Assembly (NCBI GenBank): GCA_965199915.1
Contig: OZ241348.1
Coordinates: forward strand, 2,728,001-2,792,000
From: VXYL01 sp965199915
Lineage (GTDB): Bacteria; Pseudomonadota; Gammaproteobacteria; Pseudomonadales; Azotimanducaceae
DNA length: 64,000 nucleotides
Direction of reading: 5' to 3'
Shown: positions 57,673 to 64,000 of the stretch, piece after piece
How the letters are laid out: every line of letters starts with the position of its first letter
How positions within the stretch are numbered: the first letter of the stretch is position 1
Made by a program: the position numbers and the translations under genes
Notes under the pieces: model-generated
Databases searched by the model: none
What the model was told of the DNA's origin: nothing
Seen by the model: the letters and a program-made list of their open reading frames with translations, nothing else

Positions 57673-58986
57673 TCAATCCCAGCTCAGCGCTCCGCCCGTC
57701 TGGTACTCCGTTACCCGCGTCTCGAAGAAGTTTTTCTCTTTCTTTAAGTCCATGATTTCGGACATCCACGGGAACGGATTTTTTGCGCCCGGGAACTGCT
57801 CGTTGAGGCCGATCTGGGCGAGGCGGCGGTTGGCGATGAATTGCAGGTATTCGGCCATGGTGTTGGCGTTCATGCCGAGCACGCCGCGCGGCATGGTGTC
57901 GCGGGCGTAGCGGGTTTCCAGTTCGGCACCTTCCAAGATCATGCGCGTGGCGAGCGTCTGCATGTCGGTGTCCCACAGATGCTCGTTCTCCAGCTTGATC
58001 TGGTTGATCACGTCGATGCCGAAGTTCACATGCATGGATTCGTCGCGCAGGATGTACTGGAATTGCTCGGAGGTTCCCGTCATCTTGTTGCGGCGGCCCA
58101 TGGAGAGAATCTGCGTGAAACCGCAGTAGAAGAAGATGCCCTCCATCACGCAGTAGTAGGCGATGAGGTTCTTCAACAGCGCCTGGTCCGTCTCCACGGT
58201 GCCGGTTTGGAAGGTGGGATCGGCCAGTTCGCGGGTGTACTTGAGCGCCCAGGACGCCTTGTGCGCGACGCTCGGCACCTCGTGGTACATGTTGAAAATC
58301 TCGCCTTCGTCCATGCCCAGCGACTCGATGCAGTATTGGTAGGCGTGGGTGTGGATGGCTTCCTCGAAGGCTTGCCGCAGCAGGTATTGCCGGCACTCCG
58401 GGTTGGTGATGAGGCGGTAGACGGAGAGCACCAAGTTGTTGGCCACCAGCGAATCCGCGGTGGAGAAGAAACCGAGGCTGCGTTTGACGATGGTGCGCTC
58501 GTCGTCCGACAACCCCTCGTCGGATTTCCACAACGCCACGTCCGCCGTCATGTTGATCTCTTGCGGCATCCAGTGGTTGGCGCAGCCGTCGAGGTACTTC
58601 TGCCAAGCCCAGTCGTACTTGAACGGCACCAGCTGGTTGAGATCGGCGCGGCAGTTGATCATGCGCTTCTGATCCACGGTGACGCGCTCGCCGGGCTCGA
58701 TTTCAACCTCGCGGTCCAAGTGCTCCGCAGCGGCTTTGGCTGGCGCCGGCACCGCCGGCGCAAGGCCCAGCGGCGCAGCAGCGACTGCCGGCGGCGGCAC
58801 CAGCGGCCGCACCGGCGCGGGTTCCGCTCGCACGTCTTCAACGAAGGTCGCGGCAACGCCGGGCGTCGCTTCCGCCCGACTGTCCAACGCCGCCAACGAC
58901 GACGCCTCCGGTGCGGCGGATGCCGCTCGCACAAGCACCGGCGGCATCACGTCGCCCTGGTCTTCGTAGTCTTCCCAACTCAACAT
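57673..58986 (-). CDS. nrdB: Class Ia ribonucleotide reductase beta subunit NrdB
   Basis: 437 residues from the ATG at 58986, set by GAGGAGG five bases upstream. The diiron site is visible in FEEAIHTHAYQYC, with the Tyr at the usual radical position, and in RDESMHVNFG. An N-terminal Ala/Pro-rich extension of about 90 residues (residues 1-90) precedes the conserved fold; it is absent from the E. coli enzyme. NrdB makes the tyrosyl radical for NrdA. It is separated from nrdA by a 1.3-kb insertion. Confidence 0.95.
   Translation of the reverse strand: MLSWEDYEDQGDVMPPVLVRAASAAPEASSLAALDSRAEATPGVAATFVEDVRAEPAPVRPLVPPPAVAAAPLGLAPAVPAPAKAAAEHLDREVEIEPGERVTVDQKRMINCRADLNQLVPFKYDWAWQKYLDGCANHWMPQEINMTADVALWKSDEGLSDDERTIVKRSLGFFSTADSLVANNLVLSVYRLITNPECRQYLLRQAFEEAIHTHAYQYCIESLGMDEGEIFNMYHEVPSVAHKASWALKYTRELADPTFQTGTVETDQALLKNLIAYYCVMEGIFFYCGFTQILSMGRRNKMTGTSEQFQYILRDESMHVNFGIDVINQIKLENEHLWDTDMQTLATRMILEGAELETRYARDTMPRGVLGMNANTMAEYLQFIANRRLAQIGLNEQFPGAKNPFPWMSEIMDLKKEKNFFETRVTEYQTGGALSWD
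58868..58949 (-). repeat. Direct repeat D1 in the nrdB 5' region
   Basis: 82 bp of the nrdB N-terminal extension, matching 59731-59814 at roughly four in five positions with small in-frame indels. Both copies encode the shared peptides PPVLVR/TPVLVR and SSLAALDSRAEA. Confidence 0.75.
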
Positions 58987-59075
58987 GCAAACCTCCTCAG
59001 TTGCCCTCAATCGGTATCTCTCGAACGCCACGCTGCCTTGTTACGCAACTTACAGTCTCATGCAAGCGGCGCAAA

Positions 59076-59615
59076 TTAGCCCTCTAGGTCCAGATTTCGT
59101 TGGACGCTTTCTTCTCGCACCATTCTCAGCAGTTCATCGCGCAGCTCGATGGCGCAAACAAGGTATAGGTGCTCTAGTTCAAGTCCTTCCTTGTACGCGC
59201 ACTGCTTGAATCGAACGCACTGATCCTCTGTCAGGCGGCGATCAGCACCCAAGAAGTGCCTATGGCATTGTTCTTGGATGTCGAATTCTGGCAACCCCCT
59301 CATTTGGTCGACCATGGCAGGAGCGAGTTCCTTCGCGATGCTTCGCGCATCTATCATTTCGGACACGCGCATCCCCAAATCGGTAAGCCGCAATGGGCTC
59401 TTGCTGGAGCCAAGTCCCGCAATGTGGAACAACAGCTTGTCGAGTTTCAAGTTGATGTTGCCAATACCACTCTCCATACCGTTCACGGTATGGGTGATGA
59501 TGTCGTGTTCGCTCTTGTGCTTGTAGAACCAACGCATCACAAACAGGATGAACACCACAACGACGCCGACCAACGCCCATTGTCCTTTCGGATCGGAAAA
59601 CAGCCATTCGACCAT
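59076..59615 (-). CDS. Single-pass membrane protein of unknown function
   Basis: 179 residues from the ATG at 59615. A membrane segment near residues 13-30 (WALVGVVVVFILFVMRWFY) is followed by a short helical region and a cytoplasmic domain with RLTDLGMRVSEMIDARSIAK and paired Cys (QEQCHRHF, EDQCVRFKQC). No family is recognised. It is less GC-rich than the flanking nrd genes and lies between the nrdB repeats, so it is probably part of the inserted segment. Confidence 0.65.
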   Translation of the reverse strand: MVEWLFSDPKGQWALVGVVVVFILFVMRWFYKHKSEHDIITHTVNGMESGIGNINLKLDKLLFHIAGLGSSKSPLRLTDLGMRVSEMIDARSIAKELAPAMVDQMRGLPEFDIQEQCHRHFLGADRRLTEDQCVRFKQCAYKEGLELEHLYLVCAIELRDELLRMVREESVQRNLDLEG

Positions 59616-59730
59616 TGCTATTTCTCTATCACCAGCAACCGTAAACCGATGGTCGTCGCGTCGAAGCGATTGCCCGTCTGCTTGCAATGCTCCCGCTTCG
59701 CAAGGTTGCCGCCCTGCTCATGCGGGGGCT

Positions 59731-59814
59731 GCTTCCGCCCGACTGTCCAGCGCCGCCAACGACGACGGGGCCTCTGCCGGGTCGAGCGTCTCTCGCACAA
59801 GCACCGGCGTCATC
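59731..59814 (-). repeat. Direct repeat D2: diverged copy of the nrdB 5' end
   Basis: On the minus strand it encodes a 31-residue open frame MTPVLVRETLDPAEAPSSLA...-stop, homologous to NrdB residues 14-40. The divergence respects the protein reading frame, which suggests that it came from another strain's nrdB. Confidence 0.75.
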
Positions 59815-60262
59815 GGTGCTCCAAGCGCCGCTGAATGGTCTGCTCGCTGCATCCCAAGAGGGCAGCAAGCTCATGACGGGTCGCTTGCGGGTTGGCGTCC
59901 CGCGCCGCAAGAACCTGCTCTCGCGTGACGGAGCTTTTCTTGCGGCGCATGTTGTTTGCTTGGAACTTGGGCATGGAGGCGTCGGGAAAGCACAGGATGT
60001 CGCCGATGTTGACGACCAAGAAACCGCCGGGCTTGACGACCCGGCTGTGGCCGCGGATCACGTCGCGCAGGAGTTCGCGCCAGTCATCGAAAGAAAGGTG
60101 GCGTTCGTAGGACTTGCCGACGTAGTAGGGCGGCGACCAGAAGCTGAGGTCGATGCTCGCCTCCGGCAGGTTGGGCAATTCGGCTCTGGCGTCGCCGGCG
60201 ATGAAGAGGACGGCAAGCGCCTGCCGGTCCACCGCTGGGCATTGTTGAACAGTGCGCTCCAT
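59810..60262 (-). pseudogene. Truncated site-specific DNA methyltransferase
   Basis: About 150 residues from the ATG at 60262, 24 bp after the nrdA stop. The catalytic motif WSPPYYVGKSYE lies near residue 42, then VVKPGGFLVVNIGDILCFPD. A helix-turn-helix insert typical of one methylase subfamily follows (VTREQVLAARDANPQATRHE then LAALLGCSEQTIQRRLEH). The remaining two-thirds, including the DPFxGxGT S-adenosylmethionine motif, is missing. The break lies exactly at the edge of the nrdB-derived repeat. It cannot be an active enzyme. Confidence 0.78.
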
Positions 60263-60285
60263 CGCTCGATCAGGCCGTTTCAATC

Positions 60286-63249
60286 CTACTGGCACACTTC
60301 GCAGTCGGGTTCGTCAATGGAGCAGGCCGCCGGCACGGCGGCCGGCGCACCGAGCGTTGCGTCGGAGGCGGCAGCCGTTGCGGCCGATGGTTGTGCCGCC
60401 GTGGCCACGGCGTTCAACGCGCCCGACTTCTCCAGCGTGGACTTCTCGGCGCTGGTGGCGCCGAGCGCGCGCAGGTAGTAGGTGGTTTTCAGGCCGCGCA
60501 GCCACGCCATGCGGTAGGTGATGTCCAGCTTCTTGCCGGAGGCCTCGGCGATGTAGATGTTCAGCGATTGCGCTTGGTCGATCCACTTCTGGCGGCGGGC
60601 CGCGGCGTCCACCAGCCAGCGCGGCTCCACCTCGAAGGCGGTGGCGTACAGCGCCTTGAATTCGGGCGGAACGCGGTCGATGGGGGCGAGGCTGCCATCG
60701 TAGTATTTGAGGTCGTTCACCATCACCTTGTCCCACAGGCCGAGGCGCTTCAGGTCGCGCACCATGAACGGGTTGACCACGGTGAACTCGCCGGACAGGT
60801 TGGATTTCACATACAGGTTCTGGTAGGTCGGCTCGATGGACTGAGCGACGCCGACGATGTTGGCGATGGTGGCCGTGGGCGCGATGGCCATCACGTTGGA
60901 GTTGCGCATGCCGCGTTCGCGCACCCGGGCGCGCAGCTTGCGCCAATCCAAGCTCGCACTCGCATCCACCTCCAAGTAGTCCGCGCCGCGCTCGTCCTTG
61001 AGGCGCCGCAAAGAGTCGATGGGCAGAACGCCGCGGCTCCACAGCGAACCCTCGAAGCTGGCGTAGCTGCCGCGCTCCTTGGCGAGGCGGGAGGAGGCGT
61101 CGATGGCGTAGTGGGAAAGCGCCTCCATCGAGCGGTCGGCGAACTCCACCGCGGCGTCCGAGCCGTAGGGAATGCGCAGCTTGAACAGGGCGTCCTGAAA
61201 GCCCATCAATCCAAGCCCCACCGGCCGATGGCGCAGGTTGGAGGTGCGCGCCTGCTGCGTCGCGTAGTAGTTGATGTCGATCACGTTGTCCAGCATGCGC
61301 AGGGCGGTGCGCACGGTCTTGCGCAGCTTCTTGGTGTCCAGCTGGTGGGGACCGTCCTTCGCTCCAGCCTTGGCCGGCGCGATGTGCCGCGCCAAGTTCA
61401 CCGAACCCAAGTTGCACACGGCGATCTCGTCCTTGGACGTGTTCAGCGTGATCTCGGTGCAAAGGTTGGAGGAATGCACCACGCCCACATGTTGCTGCGG
61501 CGAGCGCACGTTGCAGGCGTCCTTGAACGTGATCCACGGATGCCCGGTCTCGAACAGCATGGAGAGCATCTTGCGCCACAGTTCGCGGGCTTTCAGGCGC
61601 TTGGAAAGCAGCTTGCCGGCCGCCGCCTGGCGCTCGTACGCCGTGTACCGCCGCTCGAAGGCCGCGCCGTAGAGATCGTGCAGGTCCGGCACTTCGTTGG
61701 GCGAAAGCAGCGTCCAGTCGCCGTCTTCGAAGACACGCTTCATGAACAGGTCCGGCACCCAGTTGGCCGTGTTCATGTCGTGCGTGCGGCGCCGGTCGTC
61801 GCCGGTGTTCTTGCGCAGCTCCAAGAACTCCTCGATGTCCAAGTGCCACGTTTCCAAGTACGAGCACACCGCGCCTTTGCGTTTGCCGCCTTGGTTCACC
61901 GCCACCGCGGTGTCGTTCACCACCTTCAAGAACGGCACCACCCCCTGCGACTTGCCGTTGGTGCCTTTGATGTAGGCGCCGAGGGCGCGCACCGGCGTCC
62001 AATCGTTGCCGAGGCCGCCGGCCCACTTGGAGAGCAGCGCGTTGTCGCGGATGGCGCTGTAGATGCCGTCCAAATCGTCCGAAACCGTGGTGAGGAAGCA
62101 CGACGAGAGTTGCGAGCGCATGGTGCCGGCGTTGAACAACGTCGGCGTGGAGCTCATGTAGTCGAAGGAGGAGAGGAGATCGTAGAACTCGATGGCGCGG
62201 GCCTCGCGGTCGTCCTCTTGGATGGCGAGCCCCATCGCCACGCGCATGAAGAACACCTGCGGCAACTCGAAGCGAACACCGTTCGAGTGAAGGAAGTAGC
62301 GGTCGTAGAGCGTTTGCAGGCCAAGGTAGGTGAATTGCCGGTCGCGCTTCGGCTTGATCGCCTTGCCGAGACGCTCCAAGTTGAAATGCTGGAGCTCCGG
62401 GGCGAGGAGTTCCAACTCCACGCCGCGGCGCACGAACGCCTCCAGCGCCTTGGCGTAGAGGGGCGTCATCTCCTCCTCCGTCGCCTGCGCCAAACCGCCG
62501 ACGGTGGCGGCGCCGCGGACGCCGAGGAAGGTGAGGGCTTCGGTGCGGAAGCTGTCGAGCAGCAGACGCGCCGTCACGTAGGTGTAGTTGGGTTCTTCCT
62601 CCACCAGCGCCCGCGCCGTCATGGTGAGGCAGGTGGCGACGTCCTTGGCGGCGATGCCGTCGTACATGTTGGCCAGCGCTTCGCCAATGATGCGCTCGGC
62701 GTCCACATCGGTGAGGTCGCGGCAGGCGTCCGCCACCATCCGCCGCACGCGGCGCATGTCCAGGGGTTCGCGGCCGCCATCCTCGGTGAGCACATGGATT
62801 TGCGTGGCTTCAAGTGGCGCTTCGGCGGCAGCGGCGGCGTTCGCGGCGCGCACCTTGGCGCGTTCCTCGCGGTAGAGCACATAGTCCCGCGCCACGCGGT
62901 GCTGGCCGTCGCGCATGAGCGCCAGCTCCACTTGGTCCTGGATCTCTTCAATGTGGATGGTGCCGCCGGAACGCAGGCGGCGCTCGAAGGTGCCGGTGAC
63001 TTGCTCCGTCAGCCGCGCCACCAGTTCGCGGATGCGCGGCGAGGCGGCGGCCGACCCCCCCTCCACCGCCAAGAACGCCTTGGTGAGCGCCACTTGGATC
63101 TTGTCGTCCGTGTAGGGAACGACGGCGCCGTTGCGCTTGATGACGCGCAACGTGCCCGGCGCCGTGGCGAGCATGGACGGCGACAACGGCGGCGGCGCGA
63201 CCAGCGGCGGCGTAGTGTTGGCATGGGCGATGGGTGTGCTTTCCGGCAT
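60286..63249 (-). CDS. nrdA: Class Ia ribonucleotide reductase alpha subunit NrdA
   Basis: 987 residues from the ATG at 63249; an ATG ten codons upstream is an alternative. Two ATP-cone-like regions (near residues 35-125 and 145-235) precede the ten-stranded barrel, suggesting elaborate allosteric control. Barrel landmarks are SNLCTEITLN, CNLGSVNLARH and GLGLMGFQDALF, and the C-terminal CEVC pair serves reduction by thioredoxin or glutaredoxin. It makes deoxyribonucleotides with NrdB. The transcript probably starts about 230 bp upstream. Confidence 0.95.
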   Translation of the reverse strand: MPESTPIAHANTTPPLVAPPPLSPSMLATAPGTLRVIKRNGAVVPYTDDKIQVALTKAFLAVEGGSAAASPRIRELVARLTEQVTGTFERRLRSGGTIHIEEIQDQVELALMRDGQHRVARDYVLYREERAKVRAANAAAAAEAPLEATQIHVLTEDGGREPLDMRRVRRMVADACRDLTDVDAERIIGEALANMYDGIAAKDVATCLTMTARALVEEEPNYTYVTARLLLDSFRTEALTFLGVRGAATVGGLAQATEEEMTPLYAKALEAFVRRGVELELLAPELQHFNLERLGKAIKPKRDRQFTYLGLQTLYDRYFLHSNGVRFELPQVFFMRVAMGLAIQEDDREARAIEFYDLLSSFDYMSSTPTLFNAGTMRSQLSSCFLTTVSDDLDGIYSAIRDNALLSKWAGGLGNDWTPVRALGAYIKGTNGKSQGVVPFLKVVNDTAVAVNQGGKRKGAVCSYLETWHLDIEEFLELRKNTGDDRRRTHDMNTANWVPDLFMKRVFEDGDWTLLSPNEVPDLHDLYGAAFERRYTAYERQAAAGKLLSKRLKARELWRKMLSMLFETGHPWITFKDACNVRSPQQHVGVVHSSNLCTEITLNTSKDEIAVCNLGSVNLARHIAPAKAGAKDGPHQLDTKKLRKTVRTALRMLDNVIDINYYATQQARTSNLRHRPVGLGLMGFQDALFKLRIPYGSDAAVEFADRSMEALSHYAIDASSRLAKERGSYASFEGSLWSRGVLPIDSLRRLKDERGADYLEVDASASLDWRKLRARVRERGMRNSNVMAIAPTATIANIVGVAQSIEPTYQNLYVKSNLSGEFTVVNPFMVRDLKRLGLWDKVMVNDLKYYDGSLAPIDRVPPEFKALYATAFEVEPRWLVDAAARRQKWIDQAQSLNIYIAEASGKKLDITYRMAWLRGLKTTYYLRALGATSAEKSTLEKSGALNAVATAAQPSAATAAASDATLGAPAAVPAACSIDEPDCEVCQ

Positions 63250-63486
63250 GATTGCGTGCTTCCAACGGCGGGCAGGCATGGTTATCCTGCCCGAAAACTG
63301 ACATTACATCCAGCACAACACCTAGGGCTTGGCGGCGCTGCCAACGGGGCGGTTTGGCCGCAAGGCCAAGCCGTGGCGAGCGCGGCGTGCTGGCCGTGCG
63401 CGAGCGCTACACGCTCCCTCCTCGAACCCCAAAGCGCTTGCCAAGCCTCACCCCAACATGTAGGCGATGGCTGGGCTGCGAAGAAC

Positions 63487-63514
63487 TATATACGCCGTTT
63501 ACCGGGCTTTGCAA
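63487..63514 (-). promoter_or_regulatory. Predicted nrdA promoter
   Basis: On the minus strand TTGCAA (63509-63514), a 16-bp spacer and TATATA (63487-63492). The AACTATATAC around the -10 recalls half of an NrdR box, but no complete pair of boxes was found. Confidence 0.5.
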
Positions 63515-63740
63515 CAATTTTCTCCACCATGCGCCCGGCGGCTTCCCCGCCAGCCGCCAACAGGGGAAAACCTGTGCGTTGACTGTGGTAGGCAGGCGCT
63601 ATGGCGGTCGCACAATCGTTATGAACTGGTTTCCCACATCTTGTAGTCCATGCCTTGTGGAAAACTCGGCGCGCGCCCCGTGTGTCCGCGCCGAAAACCG
63701 ACCTTCCGCCAAACGCCGCCAAACGCCGCAGCGCCGCTCC

Positions 63741-63768
63741 TTGACAGGCCCGCAGGCCGCGTTATGGT
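63741..63768 (+). promoter_or_regulatory. Predicted promoter of the carbamoyltransferase gene
   Basis: A perfect -35 TTGACA (63741-63746), a 16-bp spacer and TATGGT (63763-63768), placing the transcript start near 63776 and leaving about 35 nt of leader before the GTG at 63811. Confidence 0.5.
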
Positions 63769-63810
63769 GCGTCGGATGCCTACCTCCGCCGCCAAATCCA
63801 GCGGTTAGCC

Positions 63811-64000
63811 GTGCGCGTCCTTGGCGTTTCCGCCTTCTACCACGACAGCGCCGCGGCGCTGGTGGTGGACGGACGCATTGCCGCCGCCGCCCAAGAGGAG
63901 CGTTTCACCCGGCGCAAGCACGATTCGGACTATCCCGCCAACGCCATTCGCTGGTGCTTGGAAGACGCCGGACTTGCGCCGCAGGAGCTGGACCGGGTGG
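63811..64000 (+). CDS. Carbamoyltransferase (NodU/CmcH family), N-terminal part
   Basis: The first 63 codons from a GTG at 63811; the gene runs off the window. VRVLGVSAFYHDSAAALVVD and AAAAQEERFTRRKHDSDYPA are the diagnostic N-terminal segments of the NodU/CmcH O-carbamoyltransferases, with the His-Asp of the Kae1-like metal site. These enzymes transfer a carbamoyl group from carbamoyl phosphate to sugars or antibiotics. The substrate cannot be told from this fragment. An upstream ATG at 63778 closes after ten codons and is not the start. Confidence 0.88.
   Translation, partial: MRVLGVSAFYHDSAAALVVDGRIAAAAQEERFTRRKHDSDYPANAIRWCLEDAGLAPQELDRV

Larger units (their letters stand above)
63250..63810. 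other. Divergent regulatory region between nrdA and a carbamoyltransferase gene
   Basis: No gene is supported in these 560 bp. It carries the nrdA promoter (63487-63514, minus), a plus-strand promoter (63741-63768) and small hairpins in the nrdA leader (TTTGGCC-GCAA-GGCCAAG near 63353-63370). The nrdA leader of about 230 nt is long, but no known riboswitch pattern was recognised. Confidence 0.5.

Noticed and set aside
63250..63486. Cobalamin riboswitch in the nrdA leader
   Set aside because: No B12-box-like element or the expected helices could be found by eye, and the enzyme is the diiron class that does not use cobalamin.
60391..63582. Plus-strand open frame of 1063 residues
   Set aside because: It is entirely antisense to nrdA, which is certain; the composition is that of a complementary-strand shadow.
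63486..63722. Minus-strand 78-residue open frame upstream of nrdA
   Set aside because: It has no ribosome site or family match and overlaps the predicted nrdA promoter.

Overview
The window is GC-rich, tightly packed chromosomal DNA. It carries ffh, a class Ia ribonucleotide reductase pair (nrdA/nrdB), most of a type II secretion (T2SS) gene set, fabV, a MoxR/DUF58 pair and a Do-type protease. Phytanoyl-CoA dioxygenase, MaoC-like, thiolase/DUF35 and acyl-CoA ligase genes point to lipid or steroid-type catabolism. This suggests an environmental, probably marine and uncultivated, proteobacterium, most likely a gammaproteobacterium. The lineage is inferred from gene content only.

Layout. 0-8.4 kb is a defence-type region. 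It holds the C-terminal remnant of a DUF1156-type methylase, a partly duplicated AAA ATPase plus DUF4276 (TOPRIM-like) module, an AbiEii-type nucleotidyltransferase gene, a hicB-hicA toxin-antitoxin pair and a large DUF499 ATPase gene. 8.4-11.4 kb is a damaged papain-like peptidase gene bounded by copies of the DUF499 3' end. 11.4-33.6 kb is mostly housekeeping and metabolic: a PEP-utilising enzyme, thiolase/DUF35, ffh-phyH, MoxR-DUF58, a Do protease, hydrolase, MaoC-like, AAA/PD-(D/E)XK, an ISAzo13-type insertion sequence, a purine permease, an acyl-CoA ligase and PspC. 33.6-37 kb has an IS3 remnant and a three-gene operon ending in a Uma2 nuclease gene. 37-49.4 kb has an FAD oxidoreductase, a secreted protein and T2SS genes F-G-H-I-J-K-L-M-C-D without gspE. 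49.5-53 kb has a second Uma2 gene, fabV and a VanZ-like gene. 53-60.3 kb is a second accessory region: three unrecognised overlapping genes, a broken BglII/BstYI-type restriction enzyme gene with its methyltransferase, an ImmA/IrrE protease, and methyltransferase debris between nrdA and nrdB. The window ends inside a carbamoyltransferase gene.

The most unusual signal is a recurring architecture. At four places a cassette of accessory genes is bounded by direct repeats of 37-187 bp that are pieces of neighbouring coding genes: DUF1156 tail plus ATPase 5' end, the DUF499 3' end, the VanZ gene 3' part and the nrdB 5' part. At or very near each repeat edge a gene is truncated: DUF4276, the peptidase 5' end, the restriction endonuclease, and a DNA methyltransferase. 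Accessory modules here seem to enter or rearrange with partial copies of resident or donor genes rather than by recognisable transposases. The best candidate for an undescribed system is the three-gene operon at 53.2-55.4 kb, between 76-bp direct repeats and next to the broken restriction-modification system.
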